Below, in pieces: positions 34,173-45,265 of a stretch of 64,000 bases of DNA. The DNA comes from Neoscytalidium dimidiatum (lineage: Eukaryota; Ascomycota; Dothideomycetes; Botryosphaeriales; Botryosphaeriaceae), in NCBI GenBank assembly GCA_037367355.1, contig CM074700.1, positions 2,728,001 to 2,792,000 of the forward strand. The letters run 5' to 3'. The translations under genes and the position numbers were made by a program. Below the pieces are notes generated by a model that had not been told where the DNA came from, did not search any database, and worked only from the letters and a program-made list of their open reading frames with translations. Positions within the stretch are counted from its first letter, which is position 1. The number at the start of each line of letters is the position of its first letter.

Positions 34173-35731
34173 GATGCAAACTTGTGGGTACAAGCACTTG
34201 ACGGGAAAATGCAGGATTGAGTAGTCTCCGATTCAGCAAGGTTGAATACAAGCTTCGAGGAAGTTGATGAAGCTTGCAACAAGTCGGAGGGAGGAAGTGA
34301 AGGGGTCGGGCAGGGTGTTTTTGTGGAGTAAGTTTTAAGGTGCTGATAGCAGTTTTATGACCTTCGTATTGATTATCAGTAAGTGTGGAAGTCGTTGGAG
34401 TGGGAAAATGAAGTTTGAAGACACCACTAAAGGTTTCTTTTGTGTATTTTGGGGCCTCAATGACAGATCATGTGCGGGTGCAAATGGGTGATTAACATTC
34501 CCCAACGTCATCCGTGCACCATATCACAGGGTCGGTAGACAGGTGTTCAGGAGGGGTGAGTGGCGGTCCAGCACGCGCGCATGGACGACATCGGAAGGCA
34601 ATTAGGAAGCCTTGGGGTCTTGACTGATTTGAGTGTACTTACTGCTTGCATCACGGGCCACCGGATGCCAGATCGTATTGTTCGCCAGGCAAGATCCTGC
34701 GGCTCGCGCTGAACGCTTGCTGGAATGGATGGGTATCAAGCTTGTATGATTGTAGTCCACCCCATGTTCTGGCTATGAGGATCATGGTACGCTTTCACAC
34801 AGGGCTACGAAGCCGTGTTTCATGTTGCAGGTATACGGGACACTGGTGTCGTGCATCATCTACCGCCTTTCATCATGCATACCGTTTCAGCGGATGGCAC
34901 GGCTGAGCAGGAAAGCCTCCCTAACGCGAACCATGTGCATTTCTCAATCCAAGTATATTGTAAAGGTGGAGCCATTCTCGCTCTCGAAATGGACGATCGG
35001 TAGTTGGAAAACGTATGTAGCCGTCGCGATAGGGAGTCTCGGGGATTTCTGCTTCGTGCGAAAATTGTGCGATGGTATAGTATAACATATACCTGAATAG
35101 TCCGATCGGTCAGCTTTCTCTAAAAATGTTATGTGCTCGTATTTTATCAACAAACTCCGATCTAGCAAAGCTTAAATATCGTCCGCTCGGAAAGATGACG
35201 CAAGAAGCACAGTCAGACGAACATCGTTACCATCTCTTGATAGGTGTAGGGATCCTTCGGCTTGGCAACATTAAGATACTGAAGACTGATGTAGATGTTG
35301 GACGGAATCATCATCTCATTGGGTCGCGATCGGAGTGCTGAAACACCTTTCCGGATCAGCATGGGGTCTCATAATAGCGGAACTCCCGGAATGAGCGAGG
35401 AGAAGTGACGATGTCAGTACTGCTTGAACACTAGCAGAAAGACTGAGGAACATGTTTCAAATCTGAAAATGATTATTGCTGTGACAATGACACTAGATAC
35501 AAGAATGAGATCCCGAACTCCGTTTCTCCGGCCAGGAAGCCGGTGGACCAATTTGGTGCCATGGTAAATGCTGAATACACAAGCAAGGACTCGAGCAGCG
35601 AGATCCCACTCACCGCTGCGATGTCCTCGCCATGAAGGAAATTCATCAAGCCATCAATTCCTTATTGCCTGCAAGAGTCCGATGCCCACGTCTCAGCCGC
35701 TCCGTATCGTTCCAGAACTGTCGGAGGGTTT
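34173..35731. other. intergenic region, 1.6 kb
   Basis: Upstream region of the Myb-like gene on the minus strand and 3' flank of the small gene at 35732. Lower GC. No gene, tRNA or repeat was recognised. Confidence 0.5.
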
Positions 35732-35944
35732 TTACCGAAGAGCCATCCATGTGGCAGCAGCGGTGAGCTGGTTTGCCTTCTCCTCCCGAGCGCGGTTAGC
35801 TTGGGCGAGCTGAGCGTCGGTCATGGCCTTCGAGGAGCGGTCCTTATGGAAGACTTTCTTGAGTAGACTTGTCGTTGACTTGGTTGACGTCGCGCTCATA
35901 ATGGAAGCGGTGTCTGAGGAAGTGGCGGAACTTGACTTGGACAT
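35732..35944 (-). CDS. small conserved-looking 70-residue protein
   Basis: Single exon from the ATG at 35944. The first 30 residues are Ser/Thr-rich (repeated SAT/TKS), followed by a basic patch (LLKKVFHKDRSSKAM) and an amphipathic Ala/Gln-rich helix (TDAQLAQANRAREEKANQLT) ending in WMALR. No signal peptide or membrane segment is visible. Small proteins with this Ser-rich plus helix layout are common in filamentous ascomycetes and uncharacterised; function unknown. Confidence 0.6.
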   Translation of the reverse strand: MSKSSSATSSDTASIMSATSTKSTTSLLKKVFHKDRSSKAMTDAQLAQANRAREEKANQLTAAATWMALR

Positions 35945-38240
35945 GATTGCTAATAGATGTAGGCTGAGATGATGGATGCGGAGATGATGGTGATTGCTGA
36001 TGGTGGTTGCTTGTTGATGGTATCACAGCTCAGGAGCCGGGTTGTGGTTGGCGATCAAGTTTGATAGTATGAGATCAGTCCGATGAGAGACAAAGTAGAG
36101 AATCTGAAGGATTATCACAGAGTTGGTGTTCTTTGTTGAGGATGTGGTTGTCTGAGGTGGAGGTCAGGCAGACAGCATAGTCTTATATGGGGAGGGCCAT
36201 CCGGCCGAGGCCAGTCATACCTGAGGCAAGATTAGGCAGTGCTGCTTACCATCCCGCCAATGCTCAAGCATCACACGCACGTCGGAGTTAGCCATGAGTC
36301 GGTGTCGATCATACCGGCAATGGTGTGCGCGGTAACGGGGTTGGAAAGCCGTGCTTGCGGCCGAGAATGATCCTTGTACCGGCGGCCAAAAGCTTGGGTA
36401 GATGCTAAGCGCAGCCCAGGCCAAGAAGGCGGAGTCGGAGTTCAAAGGCTATCCTTCACGCAAGCAGGCAGCACGCGCGGTCAGTGGACAAATCACAGCA
36501 CACGCGGCTGCGCCCTTTGGACATGTTGAGTCACCGCGTGCTATAATTGTGAGGATTGTGGCTTGCGACACGCTGTATGAGAAGCGGCGGCGTAGGCGGC
36601 AGCGGTGGGCAGGCTGTGGTCACCGGCGCAGTGTCGTGGTGTTCCCTTCCGCTCACATTGGTGCGCCAGCTCGCTAGGGTTTGGGTGAGTCAGCCCACAA
36701 GTCGCGACCGCGAATGACTGCGAGACTTGGGCATGCCGGCGGCCACTTGTTTACCCACATCCCCGCAATGATGACGGTGTCCCAAGACGGAAAGGCGCTG
36801 AGCGCATTCCGTAAGCAAAGCCTCCCTTAACTTTCTAGCCTCGCGTCGCCATCCAAGGCGACTTCGGTATCGCTGATTCAGTTCGACCTTGCTCAGCTGC
36901 TTATAGAGAGGCAGAAGCTTTTTCGCCGTGGCACCATCGCGTGTCTTGGCAATTGCGCGTTCAAAATTCACGGACGTTCCGTAAGCAGCAAGCCACAGTA
37001 TGTGGATTGAAGGATTTGCACGCCATTCTCCAGTTGATATGTGGTGTGACTCCTTGAAATGCAGGCGGCTTGGGGGCGGTGTAACACGTTTGCGGATATT
37101 GCTGTCAGATGTAGTACTTCCGGTTGCGCTCACACGCCCCAAGCCACACGCCCTACTGCGAATTCTTGGACATCGCAACACCAACTGAATTTAGCCTAGC
37201 TGCTAATATTCCATGAAAATCTCATCCTTTTGTCGGAATTATTGCTTTCACTGGAGACGCTGCTGCAGTTTGGCCTCTACGTGCCCTTTCGTGACGCATG
37301 AGCGTTACGACTTTTTAAGCATTGGAGCGTCGCTCTGTCTTAGGTTGGAACTTCCCACTATACGAGGAGGTGCAACATTTTGTAAAGGTATCGAATCTAT
37401 CTCCAAATCTATTCTCCGACGTGTGTTTGATACACAGAAAGAAAAGGCCGAGATGCATGTGGATACCGTGAAAATTTCCAGGAGAAAAAACGCGGCTTTG
37501 GCCCCGCCGCAGCCATCATTGTCCACGCGCTCTTGAATCAGAGCGTGCCCCCACATCTGAAGGACCCGTACAAGGGAGAATTGGAATGAAATATCATTTC
37601 GGAATTAAATCAGTCAGTGAAACTTGGAACAGTGCGTACGGCTTGCATCTTCAACCGTTTTCTCCCCCTTGCACCAGTTTGTCGCAAAGGACATCATGAA
37701 ATGCGAGTATATGTCGAGCATACCATTTGGTTTCGTCATAGAAGCGTATGGACTGTTTTCTCCGTTGCGCGAATTGTGAATCATGATCCATGATTTTCCT
37801 AACGCGCAGGCAACTCCATGAGATCCCTGCAAGCCACAGCGGAGTTCAAGAGTCATCTCGGCACAGTATGCAACAGAAACCTTCCAACTCTGATGCAGAT
37901 ACTGATTTGATGAACTGCTAAACGCATATTACATTTCAGGGACCATATTTTGCTGCCTGGGCGTTCTGACATCAAGCCACGCGGCAGCTTGGCACCTCAA
38001 AAAGCATCATTCTCGCCTTCATTGTGCTTACAAATGCCGATCACCCACCATAGCTGTGCGAAATCCTTACATTGACGCGACTCAACGGGATTTTGATCTC
38101 ATATTTGCTCCTTAGTGCCAAGATCATCATTGAGGATTTCAAAGCATTTCAGGCAGAATCATTTTCTCAACCACGAAAAGACCAACGCAGCCCAGAAGTC
38201 TCTCGAAGGGCCTGGTGTCCGGCACGGCCTCTGGCCGCCA
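35945..38240. other. 2.3 kb gene-poor stretch
   Basis: Contains several short ORFs. The longest (minus 36690-37184) has a helical Lys/Leu-rich portion (KKLLPLYKQLSKVELNQRY) that could be a remnant, but the rest is not coding-like. No intact gene was recognised. Confidence 0.45.
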
Positions 38241-39736
38241 TTAGGCAGGGAAGGGGAACACAGCCGGGCTCTTGTAGCCATTCTTTCCCACCGATCTGAT
38301 TCCAAACACCACATTGTCCTTACTCAAATCCACAGTCACCGTTCCCACATTTCCGACATCGTACGCGTGGGTCCATAGCGGAGCAGCAGTAGGCCGATAG
38401 ACGACCTCGTAACTCGCCAACTCCGGATCATCGACCTGCAACCACGTGAACCTACTATTGTTGTCCAGGGCCGACGTATCGACCGTCACGTTTCGCGGCA
38501 TGCCAGGAGCCTGGGAAAGGGACCACAGCGCCGCCAGATTCACCTTCCCCACACGTGCGGTAAACTCGTAATCCACGAACTCGGGAAGATCGCCATACTG
38601 CGTGCCATTTTCGACGCGGATATCCTGGTGTTGATGGTCAAAGTTCTCGTTGGGCTCCGTGAAGCGCACGGCCGGGTAGCCCGCCTTCAGGAACGGCCTG
38701 TGATCTCCGCCTCTGAGGTAGCGGTCTAGGCGATACACCACGGCTACGTTCATGCCGGTGGCATCATTGGACGAGACCTCAGACACGAAACGGCCCAGCT
38801 GCCTGGCAGGAGAGTCGTTTTCACCGCCGATGGTGAGGCGCTGTGCGGTTCGGGTAGCGCTCTCGGTCGTGGGCGGCCCTTGGGCAAACAGGCGGATGTT
38901 GAACGGATCTCTCTCGCCGTCGTCGCCGGTAGAGCTGCCGATGATGTCGTTGTTGAGCATGCCCTCGACGTTGACGCTGGCATTCCGTAGGGTCTGCGCG
39001 AAGAAAGTGGCCCCGTAAAGGCCCTGCTCCTCTCCGGCAACGGCGCTGAACAATATTGTGGCTCGCGGCTGACGGGTTGCTAGAATTCGAGCGAGCTCTA
39101 AGACCACTGTTGATTGTGAGTTCCCGGCTGGCTTTTGGATTGAAAGATGTATAGCTTACCAGCTACACCAGACGCATCATCGTTCGCTCCAGGGGAATCG
39201 GCCTCATAGTTCAGGACGTCCGTTACTCTGGAGTCATAATGGCCTGAAATCACGTACACACGATCCGGAGTCTCCGAGCCCTCTAGTCGCGCAATGACGT
39301 TGCTGATCCTCACAGGAAAAGTAATTCGGCTTGCGACAGGTTGGATGTAGCCGGGGACGGATACGGTCATTCGGCCATTTGACGCCTCAGCGTACTTGCG
39401 CATCTCCGAGGCAATCCAATCTCTTGCGGCTCCGATGCCGCGGGTCGTGGAGTTTTGGGTTGACAGGGTGTGTCGAGTGCCAAAAGATACAAGCTTCAGG
39501 ATGGTAGCCTCGATATTCGCGGGATTGATTTCATCGAGCATAGCACGCAGCTCGTCGTCCGGAGCTTGGGGAATGATCTCTGCACCCAGTGAGGAGGTCG
39601 GCCAGGAAGCTGCCACACAGCTGGCAAAATCCGAGACATTTGCGGCAACAGAAGCGGACTGATCTTGGGGTAGAGGGGCATTTTGAGCTATGCTCGACGC
39701 GAAGAGCAGTGCGGATGTCACAACACGCGCAAACAT
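38241..39736 (-). CDS. secreted M28-family zinc aminopeptidase
   Basis: Exon 1 is 39736-39160 and exon 2 is 39106-38241, with a 53-nt GTAAGC/CAACAG intron; 480 residues. The N-terminus is a signal peptide ([20 protein letters not shown]). The M28 metal site is complete: His166 in ISGHYDSR, Asp186 in PGANDDASG, the catalytic Glu218 and ligand Glu219 in AGEEQGLYG, an Asp in NNDIIG, and a His in [10 protein letters not shown]. Several NxS/T sites suggest glycosylation. A C-terminal beta-rich domain (about 390-480) resembles the fibronectin-type tail seen in some fungal members. It would release N-terminal residues from peptides outside the cell for nitrogen nutrition. It is divergent to BOS1 across a 970-bp region. 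Confidence 0.92.
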
Positions 39737-40709
39737 GGTGGGGGCGGGCTGCGTGAAACAAACTAAAACTTCTTTATACTACGGTTCGGAAACGCGCTCC
39801 TTATATGCTGTCCGTAGGGCTGTTAGTCGGTGAGATATGTGCCAGCAGGCGTTCAAGCTTTATCTTAGACAGCTTCCGCAAGGAGCTGGATTCAGGAAGT
39901 CTACCCCTCATAATGTGTCAATGAATGAGCTCATACCTTGGCGCCATTCTCAGGAACGGCATCGAGGCTCGGGCGTTGAGCCGGGATGGGACGGGAGAAA
40001 CCTGGAGATTGTGCAGTCTTGGGCCGGCCAAGCATCATCGGCCTCGAAGTTCACTGCCCGATGAGGAAGGTCGATATGGCCCTGCGGCCCAGAGCCACAT
40101 CACGGCATTCGAAATTCGCTGGGCATTGATCAAAATTCCGGTCACCGGTATCGCAAAGATATGGAGTGATGATGAGATGAATGGAGGCTTTGTCGAAAGG
40201 CATCTCGCCTCGGCAGAGCAGAGCGCCGTCACGAGGGATATCCTGGCCGGTGAGATACGGTAAGGAGCGCCGAAGGCGAGTGAATTATATGGCGAGTCAC
40301 TTAGAGTTCGGGATACTTTGCGATGTTTATGCAGGCAGAGATTGCAGCCTCGAAATGAGTGAAGATAAATAGATAAGATTCAAGTGCTTGAACGGGCAGA
40401 GCGGCGATGTAAGGGTTGCTGGACGATTGCGTTTGGCTCTGACTGCAGGCGGAAGTTTCAGACGCGGCCACGATTTAAGGTTCGCGGAAGATGCAAGCGA
40501 GCGCCGATCAGCGAAGGCGGCAGCGTGCGGCAGAACACACGTCGTGCATGCCACTCAACTCCACGCCTCTGCCTACACGTAGCCGGAAGCTCTCCAAAGC
40601 CGACCGTTGCTGTCTCCAGGCCGGAATTTCTACAGACGCCGCCGGCGACATTGCGCAATCATGGTGAATAGCACTCCGTTCACATTGGCCCTCACACCAC
40701 TCACGGCGC
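39737..40709. promoter_or_regulatory. divergent region between aminopeptidase and BOS1
   Basis: Shared upstream DNA of two divergently transcribed genes. An ATG at 40661 opens a 42-codon frame that overlaps the BOS1 start out of frame. No other gene was seen. Confidence 0.45.
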
Positions 40710-41571
40710 ATGCAGAACTCCCTCTTCAACTCCGCCCTGCGCCAGTCCACCTCCATACGCAAGGACCTCGATGCTTTCGCCGAGAGTAGCACCTTGTCGC
40801 CCGCCCTGTTGGGTAAGCCTAGTCTCTCCACACTATTCCAACGCCAGGAACTTACGAAACGCCGCAGGGCAAATCAACGCCTCCCTTACTTCCTTTAGCC
40901 GCACCATAGATGACTACAACCGCCTAGCCAAGCAGGAGATGGTCGCCGCAAAGCAGGAGAAGGCATACGAACGCATCAAGAATTTTCGCAATGAGTTAAA
41001 TGATTACCGTGAACAATTCAACCGGTTGAAGCAAGAAAACGATGAGCGGGTAAGCTACTCTTCATTCTCCCCCACTTGGCCACAGAGAAGCATGCTGACA
41101 CCCCCTCTCCTGCCATAGCAACAAGTACAAACCCGTACAGAGCTTCTAGGCCGCCGTCCTCACCACGCCGCCACTCCCGAAAACCCGTACGCCTCAGCTT
41201 CGACGTCTGCAAACTCCCCGTGGGCCCCACGACCTGGCAGCGGTGGCGGCCCCTCGGCACTCGGTGCTGCGCCGTCAGACTACACGCGCGAAACGCATGC
41301 ATTCCGTGAGCAGTCGTTCATGGCGCAGACCAACGCACAGCTGGACGAATTTTTGGAGCGCGGCCGCGCCGTGCTTGGCGATCTTGGTGACCAGCGCGAG
41401 ATGCTCAAGGGCACTCAGCGCAAGCTATACAGCGTTGCGAACACCCTCGGTATCTCCGGCGACACTATCCGCATGGTTGAGAGGCGCGCGAAGCAGGACA
41501 AATGGATATTTTGGGCTGGTGTCGTCGTCTTCTTCACCTTCTGCTATCTGGTGCTGAAGTTCTTGAGATGA
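40710..41571 (+). CDS. BOS1: ER-Golgi Qb-SNARE Bos1 (membrin)
   Basis: Exons 40710-40812, 40868-41049 and 41119-41571, with GT-AG introns of 55 and 69 nt; 245 residues. The start is set by the family's N-terminus (MQNSLFNSALRQSTSIRKDL). The N-terminal helical domain is followed by a Pro/Ser-rich linker and then the SNARE helix from about 165 (QSFMAQTNAQLDEFLERG, DQREMLKGTQRKLYSVANTL). A C-terminal tail anchor (WIFWAGVVVFFTFCYLVLKF) is the only membrane segment. Bos1 pairs with Sed5, Bet1 and Sec22 to fuse COPII vesicles with the Golgi. Length matches the family (yeast 244). Confidence 0.93.
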
Positions 41572-42123
41572 TGCGGTCTAAAAGAGTTTTGAAAAAGGAG
41601 AGATTGTACGAGGGCTTGGAAAGGCGGGGGCTTGCTTCTCGTTGGATATTGTGCGATTAGCGCGGCGTTCAGGGAGTTGCTTTGATGGGAGGGAAAGATC
41701 GGACTGGCGGATTCACCAGGGTCTCGTGTTCCCCGGCGCAAGGCGTTTGTGCTGAATAAACTTGGGGCGGTTATCCGTCTACTTTCTGTGAGGACCGTTC
41801 TCGATTCTCTTCGTGTATTGATCATTCGCCTGCGTGCGATTCAGTCATTCATACACTTTATCAAGCTAAGTCCAAATAGTGCAGGTTGATTCGGTATCTA
41901 TTCAAAATTCTTAGTAGAGTTCTGGATTCACCGAGCCAGCTAGGATGTGCAACAGAGAAACCCGGACCAGCAGGGCAAAGAATGGCATAGGAAGTGCAAA
42001 GGAACTGTCACTTTTTAAGTCAAACCTCTCTAAAGCGGAAGACACAGTCAGGAAGAAATAGTACAGAAACCCTCGCGCTCCCCCGAAGTCCGCGCCTCTC
42101 TCTCAGCCCTTTATACGTTGAAC
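41572..42123. other. intergenic region between convergent genes
   Basis: 3' flanks of BOS1 and of the minus-strand gene ending at 42124. Nothing else was seen. Confidence 0.6.
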
Positions 42124-43407
42124 TTAGTAATACTCGTCGAACCACTCAGAGATCGACTCTGACTCATAGTCCTCAGACAAATCTAGGACATCCCTCTCCC
42201 GCCAGTCCAGCCTGTCTCTACGTCTCCTCTCGCGGTCGCGCCGCCCGAGCTTCTCAATCCTCTCGGTGATCTCATCCAGTTCATCCTTCAAGTCATGAAC
42301 ATCATGGCGCAGCTCTCGTTGCTCATCCTTGATCGACTCCAACGCTCCTCTCACGCCAACATCACCACCGCGGATACCACTGTACCCACGTAGCGCAGGC
42401 TTCCAAGTTATCATCTCCTCCGGCTCTAGAATCCTACGCGAACGATGATGGACCTCGACGCCCAACGGCCTCCCAACGCCACTGCCCGAGCCTGCGCCAC
42501 CCGCCCTCACGACCCTCCTCTCGCGGTGCTCATGCAGGTACTCCACGCCCCCATCCTCCAGCACCCTCCTCCTCCACCCGCTTCCAGGCCCCAACCCCCA
42601 CCCCTCCCTCTCCCCGCCCACCCTCTCCAGCACATCCCAAAACGCCTCCCCACCAGGCAACCCCCTCTTCACGAACCCCTCAAACCTGCTCCCGGCCCCC
42701 AACACATCCGGCCGACACCTCAACACCTCCCTCAAGCACGCGTCCCTCTCCGCCTCGCCCGTCCTCACCAGCACCGCCAGCGCCCACGCCCACAGCACCA
42801 CCGCATGCGGATGCTCCCCCGGACCACCACCACCACCACCACCACCACCACCACCGTACTCATCGAGGAATCCGTCGTCCCCATAGTACCTCCTGTCGTC
42901 GTCCCCCGCAAGCATCCGCGCCCCGTGCCGCGCGAAGAAGCGCGCCAGCACGCCGCCCAGCCGGCGCGACCGGAACGCGCGCGACACGTCCGCGAAGACC
43001 AGGAAGGTGGCCAGCGTGCGCTGGTTGCGGACGCCGCGGGGGGAGGGGGCGCCGGCGCGGCGGTCCTCGAGCTGCGCGCGGGCGAGGGCGTCGGCGAGGT
43101 GCGCGTCGGCGGCGTCGGGGAGCGAGGGGGACGAGGACGAGGACGAGGTGGCGGCGAGGGCGAGCGCGTCGATGAGGGCATGGCAGGCTCGGGTGACTTG
43201 GGAGGAGCGGAGGAGGTCGTGCGTCGTCAGGGGCGAGGCCGGGATGTAGGTCGCGGAGAGGTCGAGCTGGTGGCGCCGCGTGAGGTGGGCGGGATAGGCG
43301 GGGAGGTAGGCGCGGAGGAGGAGGGCGGGGAGGGTGGCGCGCGTGGTGGTGCAGCGGACGAGGGTGTCGCGGTGGGTGTGGTGGAGGGTTAGTTCCGGGT
43401 AGGCCAT
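42124..43407 (-). CDS. uncharacterised protein with Gly run and C-terminal coiled coil
   Basis: Single exon, 427 residues from the ATG at 43407 (MAYPELTLHHTHRDTL); the frame extends upstream only with non-ATG starts. An N-terminal domain of about 330 residues is mostly helical: LPALLLRAYLPAYPAHL, SSQVTRACHALIDALAL, NQRTLATFLVFADVSRAF. It carries a Ser run and an 11-Gly run. An Arg-rich basic stretch follows, and then a strong coiled coil (SIKDEQRELRHDVHDLKDEL, then DEITERIEKLGRR) and an acidic, aromatic end (SEWFDEYY). No membrane segment. I recognise no family. Very high GC in the centre reflects composition. Confidence 0.72.
   Translation of the reverse strand: MAYPELTLHHTHRDTLVRCTTTRATLPALLLRAYLPAYPAHLTRRHQLDLSATYIPASPLTTHDLLRSSQVTRACHALIDALALAATSSSSSSPSLPDAADAHLADALARAQLEDRRAGAPSPRGVRNQRTLATFLVFADVSRAFRSRRLGGVLARFFARHGARMLAGDDDRRYYGDDGFLDEYGGGGGGGGGGGPGEHPHAVVLWAWALAVLVRTGEAERDACLREVLRCRPDVLGAGSRFEGFVKRGLPGGEAFWDVLERVGGEREGWGLGPGSGWRRRVLEDGGVEYLHEHRERRVVRAGGAGSGSGVGRPLGVEVHHRSRRILEPEEMITWKPALRGYSGIRGGDVGVRGALESIKDEQRELRHDVHDLKDELDEITERIEKLGRRDRERRRRDRLDWRERDVLDLSEDYESESISEWFDEYY
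42823..42855 (-). repeat. ACC/GGT trinucleotide repeat coding poly-Gly
   Basis: Eleven ACC units (GGT on the coding strand) encode the Gly run in the gene at 42124-43407. Length variation is likely. Confidence 0.9.
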
Positions 43408-45265
43408 GGCTGGCGGGTGAGTGGTGACTTTCGGCTGGATTTCTGTAGGATGGTATGTTGGGACTCGAGAGGGGGGAATCTCAGAGCTCTTATGTGTCGT
43501 GGAGTCGCTGAAATATCCAGCTGTGGGTGACAAGCAAGTTCGAGCCTTTCCTTCTTAGCTTCGTTCCAGCTTGCGGCTTTTGTGTCACGGCGGGGATGCG
43601 ACTACGCGGGGATGTGCAACTGGAGCGTTCAGGGAAATCACGTTGGATGGTTGGGAGGAAATGGTGGTCATGAAGCGGTCATAGTGTCAAAGGGTAGGGA
43701 TTGAAGTGTTGTGAAATTGCAAGGCTTGAGCTCAACAAGGCCAGAAGACTGGAAAGAAATTGGTGAGACACTGGAAAAAAGAAAGATTGCGAGTACCTTT
43801 GAACAACAAGAAGGATTCCTGCCCGTGCGCTGTCAGCTGCAGGATTGCGCAGCCGGAGGGTACCAACGGCGCCATGGCTGTCGCTGCCGCCGCATTTGGG
43901 TCACCGGTCAGAGGAGAATGCGCTGCTGATCTTGCTTGGCGGTCAGATTGCTGCCTGCTTCTCAAGGTAATCATAATGCGCTTTCAAAGGTATGAAGTGT
44001 CGGATCCTGGAGAAGCTGTACAGATATAAGACAAACAGCTTTGGAAGGCAGTGAAATTGCACGAGACAGCTACTACCTACAGGTTCTGGACTGGAAGCGT
44101 CGAAAAAGCCATGAGAATGAGAAAAGCGTTCATCAGGCGCCTGCACTTGTTGAAACTTGGCCGGTTGGAGTGCGAGGCTGAGGCTGAGGCTGAGGGGGTG
44201 CGGGGCTTGGTGGGGGCGTTGATTTGAGAACTCTTCCTGCAAGTGATCTGACCATGACGGAGGCATGCAGCATTGTCCAATCAGGTAGGTGTTAGACCCT
44301 CATGTAACAGCGTACAACTTCGGCCAATTCCAGAAATTATCTGTGGGAGAGATCCACGTGGGATCCTTGTCTCACTCGGTACGGCCCGCAAAGGGCTCGG
44401 GTCGGATCTACTAAACCTGCTTCCTCAGCCGCTTAACTTCAATAAAGTTCATGGGAAACGTCAGAGTCAGGTGGCAGAATATGCTGCAGGCATAGTTGGT
44501 TCTCGAATCTACTAATTATACGAGTGTGCATAAGGCACTATTGCCAATTGACACGAACTCCTCTACGTTTACTTCGCCTTTAGATGTCCTTCAAACCTTT
44601 TTTTTTTTTAAAAAAAAAAAAACTCCAGGAAGCATGAGACCTCCTCGCTATTTTCTTTCTTTCTTTTTTTCTTTTCAAGACTTGGCTGAATTGCGCGGGA
44701 TAAATTCTTGTTAATTTGATTAAGAAACATTTGCTTTGAGCTTGTGGAATTTCTGCATTAGATTATTCTTAAGTATCCATTTTCAATCAGGTAACTTTGG
44801 TAGGATGTTGTGGGTGACTCGCTTTTAGCAGTTCAGAAAAAGATTGGACAATACTGATTGCAGTATAATTACCCTGCAGCAATGTAAAGAGCGCTTCCTC
44901 AAAAGGAAATATTCAAAATCATTGCGATTCCACGGCCGTCTCTCTCGTGGAATCTCAGATGTTCTGCCTCATATCTTTCTCCGAGTCTTCTAGAGGCTGG
45001 AAAACGTTGCAGAGTGTGAATGGGATCCGGAGCAGCTGCTGCCGAAGCTTTGACGTGCCTGCTCTTTACTTCCATGATCACGGAGAAAGTTTGCAGTCAA
45101 GTGCCGGCACATGCACCTTACTGGACCCTGAGTTTCGCACGGCCTAAAAGATCTCGTTGGTGATCTCGCGACCATCCTTCCCACACCCACATCAACACCT
45201 ATCTCTTCCTCGACAACCTGAACTCCAGATCTTCTCGGCCCCATCACGATCCAACTTTCTTCAAC
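43408..45265. other. 1.9 kb divergent intergenic region
   Basis: Upstream of both the minus-strand gene at 42124 and the + strand gene at 45266. It contains a T12-A13 block at 44598-44622 and a short GAGGCT direct repeat near 44173. No gene or RNA was recognised. Confidence 0.5.

Noticed and set aside
36690..37184. 164-codon minus-strand ORF
   Set aside because: Only a short helical stretch looks protein-like. Flanks look random, and no good start or family is apparent.
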